Source of the DNA: Chitinophagaceae bacterium | GTDB lineage: Bacteria; Bacteroidota; Bacteroidia; Chitinophagales; Chitinophagaceae | Assembly: GCA_016720565.1 (NCBI GenBank) | Contig: JADKKJ010000011.1 | Coordinates: 496,001 to 560,000 of the forward strand | Direction of reading: 5' to 3' | Length of the DNA stretch: 64,000 bases | Shown here: positions 17,166-25,857 of the stretch, piece after piece | How the letters are laid out: every line of letters begins with the position of its first letter | Position numbering within the stretch: the stretch's first letter is position 1 | Notes under the pieces: model-generated | Told to the model about the DNA's origin: nothing | The model's database searches: none | Seen by the model: only the letters and a program-made list of their open reading frames with translations | Made by a program: the position numbers and the translations under genes

Positions 17166-18224
17166 TTACTGGTTTAACGGTCTTCGAAGCATATAAAATA
17201 CTCCGATCAACGACAATAAAAGAAACATGGCTACCAGCTGGTGCAATTGTGCCAGCCATTCAAAAGCGCCCCAATGATTTGGAATGATCTTCAGGCTGTT
17301 TAGAACTGCCAGAATGCCTAATGCGGTTTGTGTAATTACCAGGCAAAGCGGCCACCAGCGGTAACGGGAAAAAACTTTGTCGCCTTGTAAACGAAACAGG
17401 CGAATACTAAGCAGGATCACCAATACTACCAGGACATAGGCAAGTCCGCGGTGAATAAAATGAATAGCGATGCTGTTATCTATCCAGTTCAACCATCCGT
17501 CCTGATTTACCAATGCATCAGGAACCAGTTTACCATTAATATCGGGCCATGTTGGCGCAGCGGTGGCTGCTTTGTGACCGGCCATCAGTGCCCCATAGAT
17601 CAATTGAAAAAACAGAACGATCAAAATGGCTAACGTTAATCGGGACGCCTTAGGGTCGTGTATTTTTTTATCCTTCGGGATCAATAATTCCAACGCAAAC
17701 CAATAGGTGTAACTAAGCAACCCAAGCGCGAAAATAAAATGCAGGGCCAGCCTGGTAGGCCGTACATAGATCGCATCCCCTGTAAGTCCGCTGGCAACCA
17801 TGATCCAGCCAATGGCTCCCTGCAATGCCCCAAGAAGAAAAAGAATGAGCATGGGCCTGACCATGGATGGCCTGAACCTTCTTTGTATTAAAAAAATTAC
17901 AAATGGGATAATGAACACCAGCCCGATCAGCCTGGCCCATAAACGATGGAACCATTCCCAAAAGAATATGAATTTGAAATCTTTTAAAGTGAAATCAAAA
18001 TTCAGGTAATGATACTGCGGTGTTTGCTGGTACTTAGTGAATTCGGTTAGCCAGGCGCCTTCATTCATGGGGGGCAGGGTGCCAGTGACCACATTCCATT
18101 CGGTGATGGATAAACCGGAACCGGTAAGCCGGGTAATGCCTCCCAGCAGGATCTGAATAATGATCATTCCAACACCTGTAAGCAGCCAGATCGCAATGGG
18201 TCTTGGGGAGGGGGTTTCACGCAT
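17166..18224 (-). CDS. ctaA: Heme A synthase, COX15/CtaA family
   Basis: A 352-residue integral membrane protein with eight hydrophobic helices. It oxidises heme O to heme A for the aa3 oxidase. Diagnostic parts are GGITRLTGSGLSITEWNVV near the N-terminus, a heme-ligand His in WEWFHRLWAR, and a second in HFIHRGLAY. The ATG at 18224 was chosen over a TTG three codons upstream. It stands apart from the oxidase cluster at 56.8-64 kb, where ctaB, the preceding step, is found. A -7-like element lies just upstream. Confidence 0.95.
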   Translation of the reverse strand: MRETPSPRPIAIWLLTGVGMIIIQILLGGITRLTGSGLSITEWNVVTGTLPPMNEGAWLTEFTKYQQTPQYHYLNFDFTLKDFKFIFFWEWFHRLWARLIGLVFIIPFVIFLIQRRFRPSMVRPMLILFLLGALQGAIGWIMVASGLTGDAIYVRPTRLALHFIFALGLLSYTYWFALELLIPKDKKIHDPKASRLTLAILIVLFFQLIYGALMAGHKAATAAPTWPDINGKLVPDALVNQDGWLNWIDNSIAIHFIHRGLAYVLVVLVILLSIRLFRLQGDKVFSRYRWWPLCLVITQTALGILAVLNSLKIIPNHWGAFEWLAQLHQLVAMFLLLSLIGVFYMLRRPLNQ

Positions 18225-18230
18225 AAAACG

Positions 18231-18238
18231 CAAAGGTA
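18231..18238 (-). promoter_or_regulatory. -7-like element TACCTTTG upstream of ctaA
   Basis: An exact TAnnTTTG match on the minus strand, ending 6 bp before the ctaA ATG. No convincing -33 element is present at the expected spacing. Confidence 0.4.
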
Positions 18239-18359
18239 AGTTGGCGGCAGAATTTTTCTTCTTTTGTTAAAGGGCCCGCTTTACCGGTTATTTACCAATA
18301 ATTTTCATAAATTCTACGTCGGATTAATCGTTTTATTCAAAAACCATCAATCAATTGTT

Positions 18360-19064
18360 ATGAAACAAAACATTGAACTTCCTGAAAAAAGCAGAAGACA
18401 ATTTTTGACCAGGCTGGCTACCGGGGCCGCCGCCGCAGGTTTAGCCGCTATTCCCACACTGGATCTGAAAGCTGAAAATGAAATTAAAGATTCATTTACA
18501 GCAACAGGAGATCCCGATGCCTGGTTCAACCAGGTAAAAGGAAAACATCGCATCGTTTATGATACTACCGGGCCGCATGAAATATTCCCTTTTGCCTGGG
18601 CCCGGGTTTTCCTTGCTACCAATGAAGCCACAGGAACCCCAGCCAGTGATTGCGGCGTAGTGGTGATCCTTCGTCATTTAGCTATTTGCTTTGCCCTGGA
18701 TCATAGCATATGGGAAAAGTATAACCTGGGAACCGTCTTTAAAGTTGATGATGCAAAGACCAATGCTGCTTCCAAACGTAACCCTTTCTGGAAACCCGCT
18801 GCTGGTGATTATAAATTACCTGGCATTGGTGAAGTAAAGATCGGCATCAATGAACTGCAGGCAGATGGTGTAATGTTCTGCGTTTGCGGGGCAGCCATGT
18901 CTGTATTTTCTGCTAAGCTCGCATCGCAAATGAATATGAAGGCCGATGATGTATTAAATGAATGGAAAGCGGCCCTGCTTCCCGGTATACAGGTGGTTCC
19001 TTCCGGCGTATGGGCCGTTGGAAGAGCGCAGGAGCATGATTGCAAATATTGTTTTGTGGGATAG
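18360..19064 (+). CDS. Tat-exported DsrE-like protein
   Basis: A 234-residue protein with a twin-arginine signal: SRRQFLTRLATGAAAAGLAA (residues 11-30). The mature part resembles the DsrE/DsrF-like fold. A hydrophobic strand VVVILRHLAICFALD leads to a segment that ends IGINELQADGVMFCVCGAAM, with Cys residues where DsrE proteins carry a conserved one, and the C-terminus has CKYC. The role may be sulfur-related or redox, but this is inference from fold-level resemblance only. The ATG at 18360 is chosen because it starts the Tat signal. It is divergent from ctaA. Confidence 0.65.
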   Translation: MKQNIELPEKSRRQFLTRLATGAAAAGLAAIPTLDLKAENEIKDSFTATGDPDAWFNQVKGKHRIVYDTTGPHEIFPFAWARVFLATNEATGTPASDCGVVVILRHLAICFALDHSIWEKYNLGTVFKVDDAKTNAASKRNPFWKPAAGDYKLPGIGEVKIGINELQADGVMFCVCGAAMSVFSAKLASQMNMKADDVLNEWKAALLPGIQVVPSGVWAVGRAQEHDCKYCFVG

Positions 19065-19071
19065 GGAGAGA

Positions 19072-19099
19072 AGTTAGGAGTTAGGAGTTGGAAGTTAGG
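19072..19099. repeat. Heptamer array, unit AGTTAGG
   Basis: Four exact 7-bp units: AGTTAGG, AGTTAGG, AGTTGGA, AGTTAGG. The array begins 8 bp after the stop codon of the DsrE-like gene. Confidence 0.85.
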
Positions 19100-19137
19100 A
19101 GCCAGCCTTCCGACAGACAGTCTGGAAAAGAAGTTTT

Positions 19138-19164
19138 GAATGCCTGAAACTTATTCAGGCATTC
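19138..19164 (+). terminator. Terminator-like hairpin after the DsrE-like gene
   Basis: Perfect inverted repeat GAATGCCTGAA / TTCAGGCATTC with a 5-nt loop, followed by an AT-rich but imperfect T stretch. Confidence 0.55.
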
Positions 19165-19214
19165 ATTATTTACACAATGAGTGAAAGGTTTATTTTTACC
19201 GAACAAACAACTAA

Positions 19215-19835
19215 TTGCTCCGATCTTATTACCAGAAAGAACTGCTTGAAGCTGGCTGTGATGAGGCCGGCAGGGGTTGTCTTGCCGGGCCGGTATTTGC
19301 CGCAGCGGTGATACTTCCGCTGCATTTTGAACATCCCCTGCTGAATGATTCCAAACAGGTAATGGAAAAAGATCGTTATGAACTAAGGGCTTTTATTGAG
19401 GCCAATGCGCTTGCATTCGCGGTGGCCAGCGTAACCAATAAAGAAATTGACCGTATCAATATTCTCAAAGCTTCTATCAGGGCCATGCACCTGGCATTGA
19501 AAAAACTTTCACTTTCACCGGAATTGATACTGGTAGATGGAAATCGTTTCACCAGCTATAAAAAAATACCTCACCACTGTATTATAAAAGGTGATGCGAT
19601 CTTTAATTCTATCGCTGCTGCCAGTATTTTGGCAAAGACCTACCGGGATGATCATATGCTTCAGCTGCATCAGAAATATCCGCATTATGGCTGGGACCAG
19701 AATAAGGGTTATGGTACCGCTTTTCATCGGGAGGCGATCCTGAAACATGGTCAATGCCGTCATCACCGTATAAGTTTTAAGCTAAAACAAAGGTTTGATG
19801 AACAGGGCCAACTGTTTTCTCTCAGCGAAAAATAA
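19215..19835 (+). CDS. rnhB: Ribonuclease HII
   Basis: A 206-residue RNase HII that removes RNA from RNA-DNA hybrids. Catalytic acidic residues are visible in GCDEAGRG (Asp16, Glu17), LVDGN and SILAKTYRD. The start is unusual: an in-frame TAA occupies 19212-19214, and no ATG lies between it and the active-site Asp16 codon. TTG at 19215, directly after the stop, is the only standard alternative start that gives a usable N-terminus. Length is normal for the family, so the gene appears functional rather than truncated. Confidence 0.9.
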   Translation: MLRSYYQKELLEAGCDEAGRGCLAGPVFAAAVILPLHFEHPLLNDSKQVMEKDRYELRAFIEANALAFAVASVTNKEIDRINILKASIRAMHLALKKLSLSPELILVDGNRFTSYKKIPHHCIIKGDAIFNSIAAASILAKTYRDDHMLQLHQKYPHYGWDQNKGYGTAFHREAILKHGQCRHHRISFKLKQRFDEQGQLFSLSEK

Positions 19836-19941
19836 GGGATAAGCCTCTCGTTTTTTCAGTTGTCCATTAACATAATTTTCCGCCTGTTTTCACGGGCAAT
19901 TTGTACATTCACCCCAACTTATTTCCCGAAAAACAAGCGCT

Positions 19942-20811
19942 ATGCAATTAAGACCGGTAACAACTGTCGATACTATCGAGCCGGAGCGATTTAAAAAAGA
20001 ATTTTACGAACCCGGTATCCCGGTGGTCATAAAAGAGCTGTCGAAGGATTGGCCTGCCTACACAAAATGGAACTGGGATTATTTCAAAAGCCTGGTGGGA
20101 AATAAAACAGTGCCGCTTTATAATAACGTAAAAAGCGATGCTTATACCCCCATCAATAAGGCCGATGACTATAAGACTTTTGGAGAATATATTGATATGA
20201 TCAGCCAGGGCCCGGCTGCCTGGAGGATCTTCCTGTTCAATATTTTTGATCATGCCCCGGAACTTACCAAAGATTTTACCTGGCCTGAACACCTGATGAA
20301 AGGTTTCGTAAAAAGATATCCCATGCTTTTTACCGGGGGAGCCGGCAGTATCACCCATATGCATTTTGATATAGATCTTTCCCATATACTGCATACCCAG
20401 TTTGCAGGAAGAAAGCGCGTGCTGATGTTCCCTTATACAGAACAACATAAACTTTATCGAAAACCCTTTGAAGTGCTGAGCCTGGCAGATTTTTCCAGAT
20501 ATTATAATGAAGGGGCTATTGACTATGATAAATTTCCTGCTCTTCAGAAAGCGCAGGGATATGATTTCACGCTGGAACATGGCGATACTTTATTCATGCC
20601 GGCGGGATACTGGCACCATATGGAATATTTAGATAGCGGCTTCGCCATGAGCCTGCGTGCCATGCAGCCTTCACTCAGTGGAAAATTAAAAGGGGTTTGG
20701 AACCTGGTGGGCATGCGAAATATTGATTCACTGATGAAAAAAACAGTTCCCATCTGGTGGTATAAGAGGAAGGAGAAGCAGGTTTTTGCAAATGCTGCGC
20801 AGGTGCTTTAG
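19942..20811 (+). CDS. Cupin-like JmjC-domain oxygenase
   Basis: A 289-residue protein of the Cupin_8/JmjC type, Fe(II) and 2-oxoglutarate dependent hydroxylases. The facial triad is visible as HMHFD (His141, Asp143) and a distal His in GYWHHMEY (His225 or 226), with MPAGYWH matching the family closely. The N-terminal PVVIKELSKDWPAY block is also typical. It is probably cytoplasmic; the target may be a protein or small molecule. The alkyltransferase-like gene starts 10 bp after its stop, suggesting an operon. Confidence 0.85.
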   Translation: MQLRPVTTVDTIEPERFKKEFYEPGIPVVIKELSKDWPAYTKWNWDYFKSLVGNKTVPLYNNVKSDAYTPINKADDYKTFGEYIDMISQGPAAWRIFLFNIFDHAPELTKDFTWPEHLMKGFVKRYPMLFTGGAGSITHMHFDIDLSHILHTQFAGRKRVLMFPYTEQHKLYRKPFEVLSLADFSRYYNEGAIDYDKFPALQKAQGYDFTLEHGDTLFMPAGYWHHMEYLDSGFAMSLRAMQPSLSGKLKGVWNLVGMRNIDSLMKKTVPIWWYKRKEKQVFANAAQVL

Positions 20812-20821
20812 GAAGGTAGAT

Positions 20822-21187
20822 ATGGCAAAGCTCAACTCAATAAAACCATCAGGCAAAAAAGAAGAAGGCTTTTTTGAGCAGGTATATGAAGTAGTGAGGC
20901 AGATACCCAGGGGAAGGGTTTCTTCTTATGGTGCGATCGCTGCCGTGCTGGGAACAAAATTATCGGCCCGCATGGTTGGCTGGGCCATGAATGGATCACA
21001 TATGGTAAGGCCAAAAGTGCCTGCCCACCGCGTGGTGAATCGCAACGGGATGCTCACCGGTAAACATCATTTTTCTCCTCCTGAAAAAATGGAAGAACTG
21101 CTGAAAAAAGAAGGGATAAGAGTGATAGACGACCAGGTGCAGGATTTTAAGAAAAAGTTCTGGAATCCCCAGGAGGAATGGAGTTAG
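20822..21187 (+). CDS. Alkyltransferase-like protein (ATL), no active-site cysteine
   Basis: A 121-residue protein of the O6-alkylguanine transferase fold. The active-site motif PCHR is replaced by PAHR (residues 67-70), so it cannot accept an alkyl group. The DNA-binding Tyr36 in SSYGAIA and the base-flipping arginine (Arg50 in SARMVGW) are retained. This combination defines ATLs, which bind O6-alkylguanine and hand the lesion to nucleotide excision repair. The ATG at 20822 was chosen over an upstream ATG overlapping the JmjC-like gene. Its 3' end overlaps the convergent DUF5522 gene by 41 bp. Confidence 0.88.
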   Translation: MAKLNSIKPSGKKEEGFFEQVYEVVRQIPRGRVSSYGAIAAVLGTKLSARMVGWAMNGSHMVRPKVPAHRVVNRNGMLTGKHHFSPPEKMEELLKKEGIRVIDDQVQDFKKKFWNPQEEWS

Positions 21188-21371
21188 CATCGCAGGGTTT
21201 AAGCACCATTAACGCAGACCGGCGTGGCTCAGGTACATTCTCGTACTGAAATGGGCAATGAAGACAACCATTGCCGCAACAGAAACCTTTTTCAAGGTGG
21301 TATTTTTCAGTGAATACAACAAATCCTTCCTCATTCAGGTAGTAATGTATCCCTTCTGTCCAATCATTCAT
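21147..21371 (-). CDS. DUF5522 small cysteine-rich protein
   Basis: A 74-residue protein with a core of EGFVVFTEKYHLEKGFCCGN and then GCLHCPFQY. Four cysteines in CC-x3-C-x2-C spacing plus a nearby His suggest zinc or iron-sulfur binding, as in DUF5522. Its ATG at 21371 overlaps the end of trmB by 8 bp, which points to translational coupling. The tail beyond residue 50 overlaps the convergent ATL gene and looks less conserved. Function is unknown. Confidence 0.75.
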   Translation of the reverse strand: MNDWTEGIHYYLNEEGFVVFTEKYHLEKGFCCGNGCLHCPFQYENVPEPRRSALMVLKPCDANSIPPGDSRTFS

Positions 21372-22065
21372 AATCTCTGAGTTTTTCCTTGAAGGCCAGG
21401 TCTTTTTCTTTTCCTCCCAAATCGGCAGGAAGAGAGAACCGAAGGTAATGGATACGGCTGCTACCCGCAATATCCAGCGATTCATAATGGGTACGGATCT
21501 TCAGCTCCTCTTTCACCTCTTTGCCATCAAATACATGGTCATTATCCTCTGTTAAGATGCAACCATAGAAATCCATCACTAATTTGGTGAAACGGTAAAG
21601 ATCCGGACTATCTGTCTTCAGGTGGATATAACCCCCGGGAACGAGAATTTGTTGATATAAACGTAAAAACTTTGGGTGAGTTAGTCTTTTCTTAGCCTTG
21701 GAGAATCGAAGCTGGGGGTCAGGGAATGTGATCCAGAGCTCCGACACCTCCCCTGGAGCAAAATATTCAGCTAATTGATCTATTTGCGTTCTGAGAAAAG
21801 CAACATTGTTTAAACCTTCCTGCAAGGCCATCCTTGCCCCTACCCAGATCCTGTTGCCTTTAATATCCACCCCAATAAAATTTCTACCTGGATAGAGTCG
21901 TCCCAGTCCTACCGCATATTCCCCCTTGCCGCAGGCCAGCTCCAGCGTAATGGGCTGTTCATTGACAAAATGATCTTTCCATTTGCCTTTCATTCCTGCC
22001 GGAAATTGCAGCACATTGGAAAATGTTTCCAGCTGGGAGAAACGTTCGAGTTTGTTTTGAGACAA
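21364..22065 (-). CDS. trmB: tRNA (guanine-N7-)-methyltransferase
   Basis: A 233-residue SAM-dependent enzyme that methylates G46 in the variable loop of tRNAs. Recognisable parts are the SAM motif ELACGKGEY (about residue 43), FIGVDIKGNRI, and the catalytic block WITFPDPQLRF followed by KKRLTHPKFL. Length and motifs are complete. It is the first gene of a two-gene unit with DUF5522. Confidence 0.94.
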   Translation of the reverse strand: MSQNKLERFSQLETFSNVLQFPAGMKGKWKDHFVNEQPITLELACGKGEYAVGLGRLYPGRNFIGVDIKGNRIWVGARMALQEGLNNVAFLRTQIDQLAEYFAPGEVSELWITFPDPQLRFSKAKKRLTHPKFLRLYQQILVPGGYIHLKTDSPDLYRFTKLVMDFYGCILTEDNDHVFDGKEVKEELKIRTHYESLDIAGSSRIHYLRFSLPADLGGKEKDLAFKEKLRDYE

Positions 22066-22185
22066 GGAGGAAGGTTTAGGGGTTTACAAGGTTGAGATGG
22101 TTGAGGAAATTGAGTTCAAAATAAATATATAATTACCGATTCCTATTTTTACTTCATAATTTCTTATTTCACCTTCTCACCTTTC

Positions 22186-23118
22186 TCAAAATTTCAACAA
22201 CAACCCGATCCCCAGCAGCGACTTCACCTGAAGCCCCGCCGATCTTTTATTCTTACCAAACAACCGCACATCATCATCATAGATCAGGTCAAGCGTATAA
22301 TTCACTGCCAGTTTCCTTGATATCTTGGCATTGATGGAATTGGCCATATTGATATCAATATTCTGTGGATTATGCCTGTAATTTGAGAACAGGTCAAGCC
22401 TTCCCTTATAATTCACATTCTTATTAAAATCTTTGGTATAGGTAATGGAGGCAAATCCTCCAAACTCAAGCGCCGTGCTTTCCCCCTTTTTTACCCCATA
22501 CAATCCCTTATTGGAAAGTGCGGTATCCTTTACAAAGATCCAGCGGGCGGAAACAGGTGAAAAGAATATGGAAAGATTCTTGTCTGGTTTATAGTCGCCT
22601 CCCACAGATAACAATAAATAACCCGGCGCCAGGAAAGTTGAAATGAAATTCTTGGAGGTATCAGTAAAACTATAACCCCGGAAAAATTGCGAACGCAGGT
22701 TAAAAAGTGTAGAAAGGCTGAGTTTTTTTCCTAAAGCATGGCCATATTTGGAAAGGATATCAAATCGGTCATCATTTTTCCTTCCACCAATGCTGGTCGT
22801 ATTCACATAACCCAGGTTCATGCTGAAGGTATTATCCCAGGTTTGTTTGCCCTTTTTAAAAAATGCATACAGGCTGAACTGCGTATTTACGGAAAGAGAG
22901 AAATTTTCACCTCCCGCGGCCCAGTTATTCAGGGTACCCTGCGAAACATTGATCCCATATATACCCCCCTTTCTCCAGTCTTTATGGGTCGTGTCATTGG
23001 GATCTTTATTAGGTATTACCCTGGTGGACTCAATGCGCAGTCTTTTAATGGCTTCATCCTGCGCAAACAGCAGGGAAGACATAAGACAGAATAAAAGGGA
23101 CAGGAACAAAAACCTCAT
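22186..23118 (-). CDS. DUF3078 outer-membrane-associated protein (copy 2)
   Basis: A 310-residue paralogue of the protein at 12560-13474. It has a signal peptide (residues 1-19), NVSQGTLNNWAAGGE near residue 55, and the C-terminal blocks GRLDLFSNYRHNPQNID and LIYDDDVR. Ending in a hydrophobic-aromatic LLLKF strand, it is likely an outer-membrane beta-barrel. The two copies share the same order of motifs, but their sequences differ widely, suggesting an old duplication. A -7-like element lies only 8 bp upstream of the ATG. Confidence 0.87.
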   Translation of the reverse strand: MRFLFLSLLFCLMSSLLFAQDEAIKRLRIESTRVIPNKDPNDTTHKDWRKGGIYGINVSQGTLNNWAAGGENFSLSVNTQFSLYAFFKKGKQTWDNTFSMNLGYVNTTSIGGRKNDDRFDILSKYGHALGKKLSLSTLFNLRSQFFRGYSFTDTSKNFISTFLAPGYLLLSVGGDYKPDKNLSIFFSPVSARWIFVKDTALSNKGLYGVKKGESTALEFGGFASITYTKDFNKNVNYKGRLDLFSNYRHNPQNIDINMANSINAKISRKLAVNYTLDLIYDDDVRLFGKNKRSAGLQVKSLLGIGLLLKF

Positions 23119-23126
23119 AGCGGTTG

Positions 23127-23134
23127 CAAATTTA
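23127..23134 (-). promoter_or_regulatory. -7-like element TAAATTTG upstream of DUF3078 copy 2
   Basis: An exact TAnnTTTG match on the minus strand, 8 bp before the start codon, which would imply a very short or absent leader. No good -33 TTTG is seen. Confidence 0.4.
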
Positions 23135-23292
23135 TGAAGATTATGCAGAGGCTTTTTAAACGAATTTATGGCCGTGGCATTTTATTTGGCCTCATATAAG
23201 TAATTAATTTAACTTTTATGAAACTTGATGGAGGAGGTAAGGTAGGCGGCAGAAAGCAATGCCTGATCCTGTATCGGGGAGGAAAAATAAGA

Positions 23293-25857
23293 TCAGTTAA
23301 CCTCTGCAAAACTAAACATCCATTTTACAGGGTTATGCCAATCCCTTCCCTTAAAACTTCCGACAGGGGCCTTGATCAGAATTTTGTTCCATCCTTTATT
23401 CAGCAATATTTTTACAGGCGGACGATAACTATACCCCTCATCCTGCAGAGGGATCTCTGAATTCCCTTTTTGTCCCGGCCTTTTCCACTGTGGCGCCTCA
23501 ATGATCTTTCCATTCACCCATAACTTGCTGGATCTTTCATCCCAGGCATTTTCCGGAGGAGAATCTGTGGAAGGAGATCTTGAAATATCATTGAAGCCTA
23601 TCCAGAATTCCCTGTACTCTTCACGGTCGCTCCAGATCTTCGCTACCGCATAAATGCTTGTATTAGGTCTTGGATCTTTCACAGCACCCTTGATCAAAGG
23701 TGCCCACCAATGTCTCAAAATAATAGTACCCCCTCTGCAGGATCCCAGGATGGGCTCTTTATCCAGATCATTCCCTTGTTCTTCAGGCGGGAATTTCATT
23801 TCAAGGTTACCGCCATTATCATAAGGACCATATAAGGCCCAGGTCATTTTATCCTGCTTTACATAAGGAAAAGGAAGATCGCGGAAATAAGACCATCGCT
23901 GGTCCATTAAACGATCTTCAAATTCAAAAAACGCTTTTTCATTGCCATCGCTGATATTAGCTATCCATCCCTCCTTTCCTCCGCCAACCCAGCATCTTTC
24001 CGCGAAAGCCAGTATTCCCGGATAGACCGGATTCATATTAAAAATATCTTTTTCAGAAACCACCGCCCTGTCATGCCAAACACAAAGCTCTGCCCCAAGG
24101 GCAAAATCATCTCCCCGGTTCCTGCTGGCGATCTGCCTGTTAAAAATGGTCGTTACGGCCTCCAGCGGATCCATATGATTGAGGTAAAGATGCCTTGAGT
24201 CAATATATTTATATTTATTGCTACCTGTTATGGAGCCTTTATCATCCATCCATAATTGCCGTATTACGCCAGATGGATAATTGCCTCCAGGCTGCCATCC
24301 GATCACGGTTTTACCAATACTTTTCAGGTAGTTCACCATCTGGGGAACAAAAGAAGAATCGTTGATCCTCACTTCGTCGGCTCCTATATGAAAATACGAG
24401 AGGTCAAAACTTTCATTTATTTCCTTTACTATTTTCAACAAAAAGGATTTCCCGGTATCAGATTGCATATCGGCATTTAATGCCCTTTTAAAAGCGGCAC
24501 TATGACCGGGCATATCGATCTCAGGAATAAATAAAATATTATACTCGCGGCAATAATTAATAAGCTCTTTTATATCCTGCTTAGAATAATATAGGCCCTT
24601 ATCCCGCTGCATGAATTGCGGATCCGTTAGTGCAGGAAATGCATCTACGGCCAGACGCCAGGCAATATCCTCCGTTAGGTGAAAATGAAAAACATTTAAT
24701 TTATACTGCGCCATCACCCTGATCAATTCCTTCAAACGGCCGATAGAAACATAATTCCTTCCCACATCGATCATAAACCCTCTCCAGCTGAATGCAGGCC
24801 AGTCGGTGATCAAACAATTATCGATCATCGTACCATCACGCATCAATTGCGATAAGGTTCGGATTCCATGATCCATACCCGCCGGAGTATTTGCGGTGAT
24901 CAGCACACTGTCCCGGGTAACCAACAACTGGTAGGCTTCCGGAGAGCTGGATCCAGCCACTGTTCCCTTATTTAGTTTTATATAAGGGCCTTTATCATCC
25001 AGGCCGCTTTGCAGGATCGCCGAAAGCGAATGCGTAGCCAATACATTTTTGAGAATGCCGGCAGAAGCAAGAAGTGAATTGTCATTAATTAAAATAGTAT
25101 GGCAATCATACAAAGGGAAATAGCCTTTATTCCATTTTAATTGTTGCGGCTGGGGAATAATGGAAGGCTTTTGCTGCAGGCCATATACATAAGGAAAACT
25201 GACATGCTTCCACAAAAGATATCCATTCCCTACCAGGTGAAGCCCGTCATTGGTAAGTGTTCTATCCAATCTTCCACTGCTGTCACAAAATGAACTAAAC
25301 AGGTCCACATATTGATAATGATGTGCTTTTGCCTCTTCAGACAAGCGTTTATTTACATAGATGACCTGACCTGCCTGATTTGCATGGCCCAAAAATTTTT
25401 TCTCCCTTTCACTAACCGGCAACAGGCTCTGTACAAAAAAACCAGTGGAGGGGATCTCCTGGTTCAGGAAATCGGCAATGATAAGGATGTTCTTTACGAG
25501 GCTATCTGCCGAAACACCGCGGGAAAGATCATTGATACCGATCTTTAGGAATATTTTTTCCGGGTTCCTGGCTATGATCTCATCCAACCGATGGATCACT
25601 CCTGCACTGATGTCTCCATTTATACCCCGGTTCTTGATCCGTATATCGTTAAAAAGTTCAGACCAGCTACCACCTTCTGTAATACTATTCCCAACAAACA
25701 CAATATCATGTTCTGTTTTTGGAAGCGCTAAAAATGTGGCAACACGTTGTTTATAATAAGTATTGAAAATTGAATCGGGATAATAAGGCAGTTTCACCTG
25801 GCCAGAAGATGCGGTAAAACTGAAGATCGCTACAATAACAAGAATGGTTATTCTCAC
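23293..25857 (-). CDS. GDSL esterase fused to GH20 beta-N-acetylhexosaminidase
   Basis: An exported 854-residue fusion. The signal peptide is residues 1-19. Residues 45-225 form an SGNH/GDSL domain: nucleophile Ser58 in VGNSIT, Asn109 in GINDL, and the DGLH catalytic block (204-207). Residues 235-340 look like the GH20b domain. From about 355 comes the GH20 barrel, with catalytic Asp494-Glu495 in HIGADEV and HFHLTED. A C-terminal beta domain ends the protein. It would release terminal GlcNAc or GalNAc while removing an ester, perhaps an acetyl group. It is the last gene of the sialic acid operon, overlapping the O-acetylesterase stop by 4 bp. Confidence 0.9.
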   Translation of the reverse strand: MRITILVIVAIFSFTASSGQVKLPYYPDSIFNTYYKQRVATFLALPKTEHDIVFVGNSITEGGSWSELFNDIRIKNRGINGDISAGVIHRLDEIIARNPEKIFLKIGINDLSRGVSADSLVKNILIIADFLNQEIPSTGFFVQSLLPVSEREKKFLGHANQAGQVIYVNKRLSEEAKAHHYQYVDLFSSFCDSSGRLDRTLTNDGLHLVGNGYLLWKHVSFPYVYGLQQKPSIIPQPQQLKWNKGYFPLYDCHTILINDNSLLASAGILKNVLATHSLSAILQSGLDDKGPYIKLNKGTVAGSSSPEAYQLLVTRDSVLITANTPAGMDHGIRTLSQLMRDGTMIDNCLITDWPAFSWRGFMIDVGRNYVSIGRLKELIRVMAQYKLNVFHFHLTEDIAWRLAVDAFPALTDPQFMQRDKGLYYSKQDIKELINYCREYNILFIPEIDMPGHSAAFKRALNADMQSDTGKSFLLKIVKEINESFDLSYFHIGADEVRINDSSFVPQMVNYLKSIGKTVIGWQPGGNYPSGVIRQLWMDDKGSITGSNKYKYIDSRHLYLNHMDPLEAVTTIFNRQIASRNRGDDFALGAELCVWHDRAVVSEKDIFNMNPVYPGILAFAERCWVGGGKEGWIANISDGNEKAFFEFEDRLMDQRWSYFRDLPFPYVKQDKMTWALYGPYDNGGNLEMKFPPEEQGNDLDKEPILGSCRGGTIILRHWWAPLIKGAVKDPRPNTSIYAVAKIWSDREEYREFWIGFNDISRSPSTDSPPENAWDERSSKLWVNGKIIEAPQWKRPGQKGNSEIPLQDEGYSYRPPVKILLNKGWNKILIKAPVGSFKGRDWHNPVKWMFSFAEVN

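Noticed and set aside
22073..22108. Period-7 repeat upstream of trmB
   Set aside because: The GGTT words recur at 8-9 bp spacing and do not form a clean 7-bp array.
23218..23460. Possible plus-strand gene downstream of the DUF3078/hexosaminidase boundary
   Set aside because: Most of it overlaps the GH20 gene in antisense; the unique part lacks recognisable protein character.
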